NCBI RefSeq assembly: GCF_026914265.1
Contig: NC_069124.1
Location: 53,804,388 to 53,868,387 of the forward strand
Source: Mya arenaria
Taxonomy: Eukaryota > Mollusca > Bivalvia > Myida > Myidae
Direction of reading: 5' to 3'
Length of the DNA: 64,000 bases
The position numbers and the translations under genes are program-made. Under the pieces are notes generated by a model. That model had not been told where the DNA came from, ran no database searches, and worked only from the letters and a program-made list of their open reading frames with translations. This document shows, one piece after another, positions 1 through 11,352 of the stretch. The first letter of the stretch is position 1; every line of letters starts with the position of its first letter.

Positions 1-986
1 GTCATTGACAAACAAAAGTTCATCAGAACCCAGCCATCGCGTGATCGAAAGTGATTTCAAGAAATTGACTAAAGCCTGACCGTTTAGTGTCAATTCGTAC
101 AACAACACCATATCTAATAGCCACCCAATTACTCTCCAACGTACCCATTGTAATAACTTAAAAGTGAAGACAGTTAAATGAGCTGCTGATGGCTCAAAAG
201 ACGAGATTGTCGTTATCATATATCTAGTTTATCATTCAGGGTGACTAAAGCTCTTCCATTGTGGTGAGCTATCACAATAAATCACTTATTAAACCATTGT
301 CAAATGCCAGCGCTCGATTCACTGGACTCTGTTTATCATTATGGACACCTCCGTTGAACCTTACAATGACATGAAAGTTTTTCAAACAACTTGCTAAATA
401 ATCTTTTATTTTGACCACCAAAAGTAGGTTTTGAAGATATAACAGTTTTGTCCTCTCTTAGCTTCTTTTGAGTTTCACTATTTTTATGAAATCGGTAAAG
501 GATTCACACAATTTCTTTATCAAATAACCTCATACCTTAAAGGTATGATGTATCGTTAACATTTCATTAAATCAACCCTACAGAAATGTTAAGATGTGTT
601 CGATCTTATTGTAATGAAAACGTGAATGTTTTTTATTATTTATTTTTGTGTATAACTATTTCATTCCATTAATACAATACTTTAAAATTTAAAAAGACCA
701 AATTGAGAATTATAAGTTGAGGACATGTCTGACGAGCTATTTTATACCATTCCGGTATGTTGTATCAATAAATAAAATATCAGACAAGATTTTAATATTT
801 ATTTTCTTATAAGTACAATACAATGCAAATACAAATAAAGTTGATTATAATTGAATTCAAACAATTTGTTTAACAAAGATCATACATTTTTATTTATTTT
901 TTTATTTATTTTAGGTTACATTTCAACAGTAGAGCAGTAGATAACATCACATGAAATTAGATGTAATTTGGTATAAAACATAGAAA
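1..986. other. AT-rich sequence without a recognised gene
   Basis: No open frame of note, no RNA gene and no clear repeat structure is visible. The last 200 bases are strongly T-rich and lead into the Polinton remnant. The true end of that element may lie here, but I could not find its terminal inverted repeat. Confidence 0.5.
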
Positions 987-2292
987 TTATATGTCTTGTA
1001 TCTTATAATGTCCATAAGCATATGATTTAATTCCATCTTCTAATAAAAATCTTTTGTCATCAAAACTAGATAATCCTACTTTGCTGATTGTTTCCAGATA
1101 AATTTTATGGTTATGACTTCTTAATGAATGCATTGTTGAGTGCATTTGAGAATTATTAAATAATACATGTTTATAATCATTAAGAGTCAATGATTTTTTA
1201 ACAACCGCTTTTGATATCCCTTTGGCTCTTTTCTCATCTATATCATCACACTTAAATGCATACATTTTCGATCGCAAACCGCAATATTCACTAATACATT
1301 TCTCATTTGTTTCACTTTTCATTTTTCCCATTACTTTTTTGTTGAAGTCACTATATAATGATCTTTAGGGAAATCTGAAGTGTCAAACAAATGTGAATAG
1401 GCCAACATATCTTGGAAAATGTCCGGTGTTGTACATGATACTAAAAATGAATCTGTGTCCGTTAATTCTAGCTCAACGTTGCTACCATACACATTTTTCA
1501 AATGATTATAATAAAAATCGTACATGGTATATTTTGACAAATCAAGGATACTCATTCCAACAAAAATTGGTTTATTTAATTTAATTTTTTTGCGACTTAG
1601 TTCAACACCAACAAGGTCTTCAGAAAAAATCCGGTGCATCTTATAAGTGGGTTTGGATGACACCTTCTGTAGTCGTTTTTCTGTATGAACAAGTTCTACG
1701 GACCGATGCTTCCGAAGATTTTCCATGGTTTTTCCTGAAAGTAAACAAAATTTTTGGTAAGTAACTTTTCATCATGTTAATCTTTACTCTGAACTCCTCA
1801 ATATATGTTTTTATGATGGTATCCGTCGTTATCTTAGATACCTGTGTTTTGGATGAGGGATATGAAAATGGGACCGAAAAATACACTTTTTACTTGCCGG
1901 TAGTTAGTTTTGGCCAGTTTTACTTTAGGTTCCTAATTGTACATGAGCACTTGTAAGCGTCTGATTGAAGATGAAGGAAATACCAAAAAGTGAAACTACG
2001 CCTGACAATTATTGAACAGTTGTTTTTGTAGATAAGTATTAGTGGTATGGAAGTGACAATAAATCTATTGTATAAATTACATACGGGCAGATCATACAAA
2101 AATGATAACAACGCAATAATTAACATGAACCCAAAAAAAAACAACCTTACCGAAGACCGAGTTGTTCATGAGTTTGAAGAAGTTCTTCTCGAAAGCAGTC
2201 TTGGCTTGTTGTCGCATTTTGGTGTTGAACTCAACGTAGGGTTTCATGAAAGCCTCTTGTTGGAACTCTAATACTTTATGTATTTTTTTCAA
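987..2292 (-). pseudogene. Polinton family-B DNA polymerase remnant (palm region)
   Basis: Minus-strand pieces carry PolB signatures. A KLMNNSVFGK string at about 2,150-2,180 fits the motif B region, and a TDTDSF string at about 1,455-1,475 fits the catalytic motif C (usual form DTDS). Polintons encode a protein-primed PolB that copies their own DNA. The remnant is broken and only the C-terminal catalytic part is recognised. It lies directly downstream of the capsid genes on the same strand. Confidence 0.8.
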
Positions 2293-2390
2293 CTTTAGAC
2301 CGAGTTGGAGATGCAGTTGCAGGTTGCGATAGTGCCTTTGATTTTACAAATGCCACGACTACTTTGTTTGGTTTTTGTCCTTGAAACAAA

Positions 2391-3227
2391 TTATCCCATG
2401 TAAACATTGTACTTCCAGCAGCAAGACTTTGCGATCGACACTCTGTCAAATGGATATTTAGCTGTGCTGTTTTTCAACAACTCTGCATGAGCTACAATAA
2501 GAGCTGGATTGACTCTTAACTTCTTTGCTAGTAAGTAAATGTCTATAATCTTTATTTTATAGTTGGGAGATGCATCCCCTGCTGATAAACAAAATGCTGG
2601 AGAGCTTCGGTATATTTTCAATTTGACATCAACTTGATTTAGTAAATAGCGTTTAATAGTAAATAAACTGTGGTATATTGGTCCTTGAAGCTCCAGAATC
2701 TTGGAGCCTTTAATGTATTCTGATCTTAAAAAGAGACCATTATTACCAGCGCTGGCATCCGTAATAACTGCTCCAGTACTGTCATTATCATCTTTAATAT
2801 ATAATTGAGATAATAATTGCGAATGGCTGGCATCATGACCGCTCTGTAACAAAGTCTGAATCATTGCATTATATGGATTGTAATTTGAAGAAATTACAGC
2901 TTTGTTTTGTAATGAGACTTCAGTGGCTGAAAATAATGCTTGTAAGAATAAATTTACAGGTCCCACTTTAACACTTGTAATATCACTACCATCTGGATTA
3001 GTAACTTTTAATTTCACACATATTTGTGTTCCTCGAGGATCGAGATAGTCCATTGAATTTTGTCCACTTATTTGGAACTCGATAGGAGTATCATCTGACA
3101 CTTGTGATAAAGGTCGAATTTCTTGGTAAAGCACATCACTGACAGCAACTTGTGTAGGTGGTAAATCAAATAATAATAATTCATTTGGAACACCCTCAGA
3201 AAATCCATCTTGTAAAAAGTATGACAT
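2391..3227 (-). CDS. Polinton capsid protein (likely major capsid type), fossil
   Basis: A 278-residue open frame begins with a segment rich in LLFDLPPTQ and IEFQISGQ-like strings, followed by a DYLDPRGTQ string. This is typical of the proteins annotated in invertebrate genomes as F54H12.2-like, which are Polinton/adintovirus capsid proteins. The predicted beta-rich composition fits a jelly-roll protein. I recognise the family from the N-terminal pattern, but cannot tell major from minor capsid protein with certainty. It belongs to the broken element around it and is not a host gene. Confidence 0.7.
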   Translation of the reverse strand: MSYFLQDGFSEGVPNELLLFDLPPTQVAVSDVLYQEIRPLSQVSDDTPIEFQISGQNSMDYLDPRGTQICVKLKVTNPDGSDITSVKVGPVNLFLQALFSATEVSLQNKAVISSNYNPYNAMIQTLLQSGHDASHSQLLSQLYIKDDNDSTGAVITDASAGNNGLFLRSEYIKGSKILELQGPIYHSLFTIKRYLLNQVDVKLKIYRSSPAFCLSAGDASPNYKIKIIDIYLLAKKLRVNPALIVAHAELLKNSTAKYPFDRVSIAKSCCWKYNVYMG

Positions 3228-3239
3228 TTTTAATAAGTG

Positions 3240-3690
3240 GATATGTCCTGGACTGGTCTTGAAGTTTTTCTGTTCACTTTTGTAGCACCGTTTTTAAAGT
3301 TTTTTTCTGTAGTTTTTGATGTCTTTTTCACGGATTTTGATGCTTTTTTCAATCCTTTTTTAACGTTTATTTTGGTGGTATTTTGATCTATTTTCGCTGT
3401 CTTTCCGTGTTGTTTTACCTTTTTGATTGAACCCTTAACGTTTGGATGATTTGATGATGTATGCGAAAAAGATGATACTTCAGGTGTTTTTATACCTTCT
3501 CGTTTCAGTTCGCTTTTCGCTTGATTTACAATTTGCTGTGTGGGGGAAGTTCAATGTCAAGTCACTGCTCTCTGCGGAAGCCTTATGAGGTATGGCAAAT
3601 CCTTTTCCAACCTGTGATTTATTTTGTTTAAAGTAATTAATCCATTTTTCTGGGTTTGGTACATACAACATAGAGCGATTCATAATTAGG
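3240..3690 (-). pseudogene. Lysine-rich core-like protein remnant of the Polinton
   Basis: Between the two capsid genes the minus strand encodes a run very rich in Lys, Thr and Ser, preceded by a YVPNPEKWINYF string seen at the start of small basic proteins in Polintons and adintoviruses. Such basic proteins are thought to resemble adenoviral DNA-condensing core proteins. The call rests on composition and position and is tentative. Confidence 0.4.
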
Positions 3691-4122
3691 GTAAAATGAG
3701 TAACGTTTGAAGTGAAGTGTGAGGTAGACCGGTGAATCAACAAATGTTGCAAAATTGTTGTCTACTGTCTTTATATCAAATTCCATTTCCCGAAACTCTG
3801 TTTTATTTAATGGTAAATAAAATGGAGTATCAAACACATAACTCCATTTTTTATCGTAATTTTTTTCCACTCTTCTCAGTAATGCGTGTTCACTGCCATT
3901 TACAATGCTTTCTTTAGATATATTCGAATAAATAAATATGGTGTCAGTTAAATCCTTCTTTTTAACTTTATAGTCTGTTTGTAAACAGATTTCTTTTAAA
4001 GCTACTTTCCAATATCCATCAAAATGAAGTGGTAACTTCAACTGCACTTTAAAGCTATACGGTTTATTATCAATAAAAATATCATTGCTCTCATTGTCTC
4101 TCACAAACACATAACGTTCCAT
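3637..4122 (-). CDS. Polinton second capsid-like protein (penton/minor capsid candidate), fossil
   Basis: An open frame of 161 residues starts MERYVFVRDNES and contains DGYWKVALKEICLQ, a beta-strand-rich pattern. In Polintons a small protein encoded next to the major capsid gene is the minor, penton-like single jelly-roll protein. The position between integrase and capsid genes, on the same strand, supports this. The assignment to penton rather than another structural protein is inference. Confidence 0.5.
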   Translation of the reverse strand: MERYVFVRDNESNDIFIDNKPYSFKVQLKLPLHFDGYWKVALKEICLQTDYKVKKKDLTDTIFIYSNISKESIVNGSEHALLRRVEKNYDKKWSYVFDTPFYLPLNKTEFREMEFDIKTVDNNFATFVDSPVYLTLHFKRYSFYPNYESLYVVCTKPRKMD

Positions 4123-4292
4123 TATTATTGTTCTTGAACTTGATCTGCATCAATCCAGCTATCAAATGATTTTGGAAATCATTCCCATCGAACAAAATAC
4201 TCTAATTTCCCTTTGACTTTTCTCTTTTTTAAAACTTTATCAACATACCAAAGACTGTCTGCATCTTTATCAACAGGAATTATTTCATTATT

Positions 4293-5203
4293 TCATTGAT
4301 TCACATAACCTGATATTGGTTCTTTATTCAAGTCTATGATCTTATACACTGGAAAACCTTGTTTGAAAATCTTGCTCTTTATTTTAAAAACTTCTGTAGT
4401 ATATTGTTGTTGATAAGCTCTTCTAAAGGGATGTTTCGTGTAACTTAATCTAACCAAATCACCAATTTTATATTTAAAGCGAGGAGGCGTTTTGGGGAAT
4501 TTTTTAGGTTTTAGATACATTTTACTCCAAAGTTGTGTCTCTAATCCATCCAAACTCCGATGAGGGGAATTATTGTAACTATTTACAATATCTTAAAGGT
4601 GATCTATATATCTATAATTTCGCTGATATCTTAACATTCTAAATATCATACCACGAAGGGTACGAATGACTCGCTCTGCATAGTTTGCTTTAGCGGTGCT
4701 TTGTGTATTAAACAAGTAAACTCTCTTCTTTTGCATAAACGCTTTTAATTCACGATTGATAAATTCAGAACCTCGGTCCGTTCTTAACTTTTTAAACTTA
4801 TGAACTCTAAGAATATCCTTGATTGCTAACAATACCGTGTTAGATTTTTTATTAACTAAGGGTCGAACGGATAGAAAACGTGAAAATATATCTATAACAA
4901 TGAGTAGGTATTTTACTCCATCATTGTATTTAGCAATGTTATCAACTGCCATTAAATCCATATCACTCTGATCGTTCATACCCGCCACTTCAACACGTGG
5001 TCTTTTATATGTATGTCTCGCCTGACGTTGAATGGCATACGAATCTTGATTGTTGAGCCATTTCTGTATGAAATAAGTAGTAAATATCTTTGATAGTTTG
5101 GGTTTAATATCCTGTGTAACTTTTTTGCACCCAAAAAGCTGCCTGCGTTTTTAGAATCGAAATAATATTGTGATAGGATATGTTCCTTCTGCGTTTTATC
5201 CAT
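4293..5203 (-). pseudogene. Polinton retroviral-type integrase remnant
   Basis: Minus-strand frames encode an integrase core. MDLMAVDN... with YLLIVIDIFSRF holds the first catalytic Asp, RTDRGSEF the second, and NYAERVIRTLR the catalytic Glu, the D,D-35-E arrangement of retroviral and Polinton integrases. A downstream basic segment containing YKIGDLVRLSY resembles the C-terminal DNA-binding (chromo/SH3-like) part. It would catalyse integration of the element. It is broken in this copy. Confidence 0.85.
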
Positions 5204-5579
5204 GATTAAACATGATCATCGTTGTAAGTAGTTTATATTATGGGACACATGGGTTGTTAATTAAACTAAAGCAAGGAAATGAAAACATATATAGATATAA
5301 ATACATTTATTTGAAACTAAACATGTATAAAATAAGTCAGCATATGATCATACAAGCATATACATACAATGACATACATGTACATAAAGTGAATTAAATA
5401 TTTATTTGAAACATGCAAAAAGGAAATTCGTGAAGTAATAAATATAACAAATCATTTTACGCCACACAATGCCAGAGTTCTTAATTTCTCATGAATTCTT
5501 TTTTTGAAGAAAAAATCAGTAAAACACATACAACATTGCATAATATGTCCATTTTGTTGTGTTGTAAATATTCTTTTGC

Positions 5580-6089
5580 TCAACGTGATGGACAAAACAG
5601 TCGATCTTCAATGCGATTGATTGTCAACACCATTCTTTTCATTTTTTCACACCACCGCTCGGTTTTCATTATCTGCAGATAGTCATTGTTCTCTAGCAAA
5701 TGTTTGTGTAAATCAATCATTTCAGAGGAAATGTTTGAAATGCGCACAATTTCTTCCCAACTTTGTAGTATATTTTTTTCATTAACTGCGTTTAGCATGT
5801 CACTAAAGTAACGTTCTATTTTATACTCATCATCATCAGGGTCTGTATCCATGATACAATCGTGATCTTTTTGAGATGGGAGATCCATCTGGCAACCATA
5901 GCAAAGTTGTCTAGTCACCATACCCATAACCTCACACAGTGCCTTCGCATATACAAAGTCAAAGTACGAATTCATTAGCGCGACACTTGTAGAAACTGGA
6001 GTATAAATCTCTGTAGTGTCCATAACATTCGTTTTGGAGTCACAATGTTCATTTTCATAAATATCTTGAGATAGTTCACTGCAATCCAT
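5580..6089 (-). CDS. Polinton-associated accessory protein with zinc-like motif, unknown function
   Basis: This open frame of 169 residues has a central CYGC followed about a dozen residues later by HDC, a plausible zinc-binding CxxC/HxC cluster, after a hydrophobic segment. Ahead of it lies a run rich in Ser, Thr and acidic residues; behind it is an acidic DPDDDEY stretch and a helical C-terminus. It lies between the integrase and the BIR frame on the same strand, so it is most likely cargo of the element. I do not recognise the family and assign no function. Confidence 0.45.
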   Translation of the reverse strand: MDCSELSQDIYENEHCDSKTNVMDTTEIYTPVSTSVALMNSYFDFVYAKALCEVMGMVTRQLCYGCQMDLPSQKDHDCIMDTDPDDDEYKIERYFSDMLNAVNEKNILQSWEEIVRISNISSEMIDLHKHLLENNDYLQIMKTERWCEKMKRMVLTINRIEDRLFCPSR

Positions 6090-6212
6090 GTTAAGTTTTT
6101 CTGCTGCGATATGATCACATCAAATGTCGATGAAAACTGAATGTTTGTACTGTGTTGTATGTCTTTTATAGTTACATATGGTAACGGATAAATTCAAATT
6201 TGAATTTTCAGA

Positions 6213-6527
6213 TCATCCGGGGATATCGCCATATTGAAAACCCGCCAGAGGTTCGGTCCACGTCCATGGTGCTCGGGATGAGTCATTGGAGGACGAAGAT
6301 CGGGTGTCCTTATGCTGCCATGAAATGTCGTTTTTATGATGTCCAATTATGTTCAAAAATAAACAACTTGGAGAATGTGTTTTATGTTCTAACAACGACT
6401 CGTCTCCTTTCTGCCACTGATGTAATCGCAAACCGCAAGAAAAACACTCTACTGTGTCATTTCTGCCAGTATAATAAAATCCTGCTGAAGATAATTGGAA
6501 CTTGTTTGGTTCTATTTGAGGTGCCAC
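6213..6527 (-). CDS. BIR-domain (inhibitor-of-apoptosis-like) protein inside the Polinton
   Basis: A 104-residue frame matches the baculoviral IAP repeat. It has the core ...SSAGFYYTGRNDTVECFSCG, then a tryptophan in LHQW, an EH pair, and SPSC, giving the C-x2-C...H-x6-C zinc ligands of a BIR. BIR proteins bind caspases or IAP antagonists and block apoptosis. The frame follows the strand and spacing of the Polinton accessory genes, so it is probably captured host IAP cargo. A fragment of an unrelated host IAP copy cannot be excluded, because bivalve genomes have many. No RING finger is seen. Confidence 0.75.
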   Translation of the reverse strand: MAPQIEPNKFQLSSAGFYYTGRNDTVECFSCGLRLHQWQKGDESLLEHKTHSPSCLFLNIIGHHKNDISWQHKDTRSSSSNDSSRAPWTWTEPLAGFQYGDIPG

Positions 6528-6606
6528 ATGTCGAACGTTTTAAGTCTGTCTTGATAGAATAGCATGCTTGGAGAACTATATTCAAACTCTAATAGTTTTG
6601 AAGTTG

Positions 6607-6927
6607 TCATTTCGACTGTCCGTGTAAGAATGAAGCCAATAACTGAACACTTTTCTTCATATCACAGAGAGTTTCAAAAATATCAAATGGTAACTGAAGT
6701 CTTTGGTGACCCTTTTTAAATATTATTTTAATGCGTTGCTGTCTCTCTTTCACAACTATGACAAATTTATCACCAAGTGTGCATGTAATTTCCCTTCTTA
6801 TTGGTGACCAAGAGACATTTTCAAAACCAAAACCTCTCAAATATGTCTGCAACTGGTTAGAAAAACGTATCTGAGCTTGAGCCATTTTTTTGTATTTTTT
6901 AAACACTTTAGACAACTGTTTAAGCAC
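6607..6927 (-). CDS. Small basic protein of the Polinton block, unknown
   Basis: A 106-residue minus-strand frame, basic and amphipathic, with the strings FGFENVSW and FKKGHQRLQLPFDIF. There is no family I can name. It sits between the BIR frame and another unknown frame in the accessory end of the element. Confidence 0.35.
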   Translation of the reverse strand: MLKQLSKVFKKYKKMAQAQIRFSNQLQTYLRGFGFENVSWSPIRREITCTLGDKFVIVVKERQQRIKIIFKKGHQRLQLPFDIFETLCDMKKSVQLLASFLHGQSK

Positions 6928-7003
6928 AGACTTACAATATCCAATTTGTTCGGTTTACTATATACCACTATTGACAATAAAAAAAAAATGTCTTGGACGT
7001 TGA

Positions 7004-7339
7004 TTATTCTCGTACTATGGGCTCGTCTTTAAGTCCTTTATAAGCGGTTAAAAAGGGAATGAATTTACATCTATTCGGATATTCTTCAATCTCTTGATGG
7101 CTATTGTACTGATCAACTATGGTTTGAAAATTGTTAGTTTGTCTTAAAAGTGTTACCATTTTCTGATGACTCTCCTTAACCCACAAATATATACAACGAG
7201 CTTCACTATCTCTTGTCCAGGGTAACATATTACCATTCTCATCCCAAAAGGAATCAAACATTCTCCTGTTTGAGTCATATGGTATCAAATTATAACTCAT
7301 ATTAGCCGGTAAAACAATGGCTGCCAACTTCAATCGCAA
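7004..7339 (-). CDS. Outermost accessory frame of the Polinton block, unknown
   Basis: This 111-residue minus-strand frame has strings such as YNLIPYDSNRRMFDSFWDENG and a W/Y-rich middle. It is the last frame before a GC-rich tandem repeat and may be a gene near the terminus of the element. Function unknown. Confidence 0.35.
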   Translation of the reverse strand: MRLKLAAIVLPANMSYNLIPYDSNRRMFDSFWDENGNMLPWTRDSEARCIYLWVKESHQKMVTLLRQTNNFQTIVDQYNSHQEIEEYPNRCKFIPFLTAYKGLKDEPIVRE

Positions 7340-7418
7340 AAAGATTAATACTGATAATCAATGGAGATCCAGTCAAACAATGACCCTTTGTCTTGGATTT
7401 TAAACAATGGTTAAACAT

Positions 7419-7602
7419 AACCGCTAAGAGCGGGAAATCGCCAAATATGACCGCTATCGCGCGAAATCGCTAAATATGGCCGCTAACGCGGGAAACCGTC
7501 AAAGATGGCCGCGAGAGTCCCCTGATCGTTAACGCGGGAAATCGCCAAAGATGGCCGCTAACGCGGGAAACCGCCAAAGATGGCCGCGAGAGTCCCCTTT
7601 TT
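7419..7602. repeat. GC-rich 29-bp tandem repeat
   Basis: Five to six imperfect units of about 29 bp with the core GCGGGAAATCGCCAAAGATG, some extended by GAGAGTCCCC. The array is much more GC-rich than its surroundings and directly abuts the Polinton accessory end. It may mark the outer part of that element or be an independent minisatellite. Confidence 0.8.
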
Positions 7603-7829
7603 ACCCTACTGTTAGGATGTAATTAGGTCACCGGTGTTAGGCGTTCCCGCCTTACGTTATGCGTACGTAACTGTAATTTCCCGTTGCGATATCCATTAAT
7701 AAGAAGTATCGGACTGGTCCTTTCGCAAAATTGATCGAGTATTAAGGACAGGTAAATGCTTTTGAACAAAATCAGTAAGATCCCTTCTCGGGCGCATGCC
7801 CGGAAAACGGTCATCAAACCGCCAGTGTT

Positions 7830-9090
7830 TAGACATACAGAAAGGCACGGACACTGAAACCGGTGACCAAATTGTGTTTCGGTCTCATCAACGGTTGCCT
7901 ACCCTTTGCAATGGAACAACTCGCAAATGAAACCTCTCTTGGCCCTACCAGATGCTCGAACACGAAGAAAATTGCGCACCGAAATGATTTTATAAACACA
8001 AATGGGAAGAAGTCGATGCTTAAAATCGATGACATTATTACTTCCAAAGTCAATCAAAAGTTGCCTTCACCCAGACCGAAAAGGAACCTGTTCGGGTCCT
8101 CCTTGGTGCACGCCCGCTCAGAAAGATGTTTATACACATGAAGACGCGGACACTGAAAACAGACAACCTTATAATTGAAATATCCGAAACTAAGCTTGTC
8201 TGGGCTTGTCTAACTAGATCAGATAAGGAACCTATCCAGGCCCCAATTTCTCGAAACTTCTTAAGCTTAACAGACTTAAGTCACTTATTTCAATTAACCA
8301 AAATACATACTGAAAATGGATTTTAATAAATGAAAAATGGTTTATTCTGATAATCATACAGATTATTCCTACATTATTTTTAAAATTCTTGAAGAAGTAA
8401 ATATAACACATTTTATAGAACAACAAAAATAGTGAGATTAACTTAATCCTGTTATAAGGGACTTAAGAAGTTTCGAGAAATTGGGGCCTGGCAAGAGTTG
8501 CGCAGAAATACGCTAATTAAATTGGCAACATGTACACAAAAAGGAAGGCAAACTGTTGGCCTTATAACGTTTCAGTCCAATGTTAGCATTACCTTAAAAC
8601 GCGATATTGCTTGCAAAACGGAACAAGTCCCATGGTCACCTACATGCATTCACTGGACGCTGACACTGCATATCGGATATATAATTACGTTCTTGGCATT
8701 AGATCAATTCCAACATCGAAACCAGTCTGGGCGCGCCTGAATGCACTCCTAAGCCACCATATACGCAATAATATCCCTTTATTTATGTATTTATGGAGGA
8801 CAAAGCGAACGCAAAACGAATGTAAACTATTTACGGTCCAGGTTAAACAAAGATGGCCTAACCTTGACACGCAAGATATTTTGCAAACGGAACAAGTACG
8901 GACTTTCCCGACTGAGTGCCTTCGCAGAAATGTGTGCACCAATATTACTTAATGTACAAAAAAGCAAGGCGTGGACACGAAACCGGTTGCATATTAACGT
9001 CACAGGTCAAATTTAGGTTAAAAGAATTTGAAATGGAATCAATTAGGATATTTCTGACTGCACCTTTACGCAGAATAAGCCAATAGAAAT
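7830..9090. repeat. Old diverged satellite, monomer about 135-165 bp
   Basis: Related motifs recur at spacings that are multiples of about 140 bp once the internal MITE (256 bp) is subtracted. A GGAAC(A/C)A-type block lies at about 7,914, 8,082, 8,225, 8,618 and 8,888. A GCGCAGAAAT-type block lies at about 7,977, 8,110, 8,500, 8,927 and 9,071. A GGACACTGAAACCGG-type block lies at 7,848, 8,141 and 8,968. Monomers are strongly diverged, so the array is ancient. It could belong to one of the ~160-bp bivalve satellite families, which I cannot confirm. Confidence 0.55.
8236..8491. mobile_element. MITE with about 30-bp terminal inverted repeats
   Basis: The ends are near-perfect inverted copies: CCAGGCCCCAATTTCTCGAA at the left and its complement ending TTGGGGCCTGG at the right, extending into CTTCTTAAG/CTTAAGAAG. 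It is 256 bp long with no coding capacity and is inserted into the old satellite, whose period is restored when it is removed. Superfamily not determined. Confidence 0.85.
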
Positions 9091-9099
9091 ACCCTTTTT

Positions 9100-11352
9100 A
9101 CTACTTTTCATGTCAGGGCTTCTTTTTACGTTTTTGAAACTAGATAATTTAAATATAAAAAGAACGTCGACCGCTCTATCATTTGTAAGTCCAATAGAAG
9201 TTTTTAAAAGTCGCCCTTTTCTCATAAAAAAACAACACTTGTTTTGTTCTCGCAACATTTGCATGTAGTTTGTCATCTGTCACAGTATCGCGATAACTCG
9301 TTGATGTGGGTTTTGAGCCCTTGCAGAGTCTAACTTCGTTGACCGATACACCAGATTCTTAAAAAGAAAGTTCATAATCATGAAATTGCATGAAGGTATT
9401 TCCCCACGGTTCAGGCCAATATTATATGCGAATAGTTCGTAGACATGCATGCTTACAGCAATCCACAGACACAACGTCATTATACATATCATGGACCGCA
9501 TGGTCCTTCTAGCAACGAGCCATGGGTTTTTCGAAAGTCAACAAAAGCAATATAGAACGGTTTCGTGTCATTCATAGACATGTAAAACAAAAACTGCGTC
9601 GGATGTCACACGTTTTGATTTAAATCTAAATTGAACGTCTGAATGTTTAACCTTAGCATTAGCATTTTCTGTACAACGCTCGTTCAAAACTGAGGTGAAT
9701 TACATCCGCAGAAAGCATATCAGCGATTTACGGTGTAATTTGTAAGGTTTACTGCAGGTCCTTTCATTGGTAGTTGAATTATGACTCCGATTGGCCAGTT
9801 TTCTGGATAAACATATTTATGACTATTGTCCAAACGGATTATCAATCCATGTTGCTTTATTGCATTTTCGCTCCGAACTTTCCGAAGTGTTTTTCGGGAT
9901 TTTAGTTCATTTTAGAGGTGCAATGATTTCACTTTCATTAAATTCGTCTAAAAATCCTTTTATATCAGCTTCATCATTAATTAATCCTGTAAAGTTGTTT
10001 AGAATGTTGTAAATTTATTTTTATTACCGCATTTCATTCGTCAACTTTTCTATTCCTGCTTTTTTTGCTTTTCTTGACTAGAAATTTATATTGACTTTTG
10101 TATTGTTGAAATTCACATTTAGAATTGCCATTTATCTTGAATTATATCTTTCCACTGTCTGCTTATATACGGTTCGTGTACTCCGAAAACCCCGACAGTC
10201 CGCCTCAAAACAGTGTTTGTGCTCGGTTCCTCATCACTAAAGACTTGCAGTAGGTTATATTTCGTTTAAAGCACTCGTATTATTGTTCTTGATGCGATTA
10301 TAACACTCAAGCTGTATAATTTGTCGTCGAAACTGATGTTATCATCGCTCAATAATTATTATTTTGTTTAGCTCACCTGCGACGTCACCGCGGAAACAAA
10401 CGAGTTCCATTTTCCTAATTACCATCTAGTAACTACACTACTAACAGGTCTATTTCACTTTGCGCATTATGCGTTCTATGTAAATTTGTTCGTTATCGTC
10501 TTGGGCACTTGATATACCATTCGTAATGTAAACTATGATGAATCGAAGTTCAGAAGTGTCATGCGATAACTCAGGTTTCAAATAAATCACATGTATCAAC
10601 CTGCGTTCTTTATGATATTGGTTTCGGCTTCACGGCGTGACAGTGATATGCAGAACTCACGTGGTTTTGAATCAGGAAGTAAATTCTACAAACTATCATA
10701 CAACTAATATTATTGTTAAAATGTATTATTATCAGTATTACTCATCCTCATGCGATATATCACGTGTCTTTTAGAAGATAAATTTAGAGATGATAATGTG
10801 TTTTATTAAGTGAGTGTGTTTGAAACTACGGGCCTCGACGACTAATAGTAAGTAGAAATTAAAGCACATTAATTTTAATAACAATAAGTGTACCTTCTGT
10901 TTTAATAAGCCTTTTGTGTCTTAATATTTGTGGTCAACATATTTTGGTCGATGTTGATATATATTATAGATCCCAGTTGTAGGGTATTTTAGACACTTGT
11001 ATCAATGTTTATAATCTTTTACTTGTTGTGTTTAATCTTTTACCAACTCCATGTGGAAATATGAGCACTAAATGATAACCTGACGCGAAAAAAAAGAACA
11101 TTTTATTACGTGTTTTGTCCTTTTTTGCAGACCTAAGTACTTCATTGAATACGCCACGGACTGCTCCTAAATACTTTGAGTAAAATTAATCAATCTCGGC
11201 GACACATTGTGAATTTCAATCCACTTTAATTCGCAGTTGTAATCTCTTAAAATTCCTTAATACTATCTTACATAGATTTGAGTTCAGATCTCAAAATAAA
11301 ACGAACACAATTCAGTCATATCATTTTACTCCGAACAACAGACTGCTCAATC
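9100..11352. other. Intergenic stretch upstream of MIEAP gene A
   Basis: No convincing coding frame, RNA gene or terminal-inverted-repeat element was seen on either strand. The base composition is AT-rich and unremarkable. The promoter and any 5' untranslated exon of gene A should lie in the last part, but I cannot place them. Confidence 0.4.

Larger units (their letters stand above)
987..7339 (-). mobile_element. Polinton/Maverick (adintovirus-like) fossil, broken
   Basis: Minus-strand remnants of a Polinton follow one another: family-B DNA polymerase, a capsid protein, a lysine-rich core-like protein, a second capsid-like protein, a retroviral-type integrase, then small accessory genes including a BIR domain. 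PolB plus a DDE integrase plus jelly-roll-type capsid proteins in one block is diagnostic of Polintons. The element is broken, with roughly half a dozen or more breaks. No packaging ATPase or protease was recognised, and terminal inverted repeats were not identified, so the ends given are those of the recognisable genes. Several frames remain open over 100-280 codons, so it is probably not very ancient, but no age can be calculated from one copy. Confidence 0.85.

Noticed and set aside
987-7339. A complete Polinton or live virus
   Set aside because: Several core genes are broken or not found and no terminal repeats are seen; it is a fossil.
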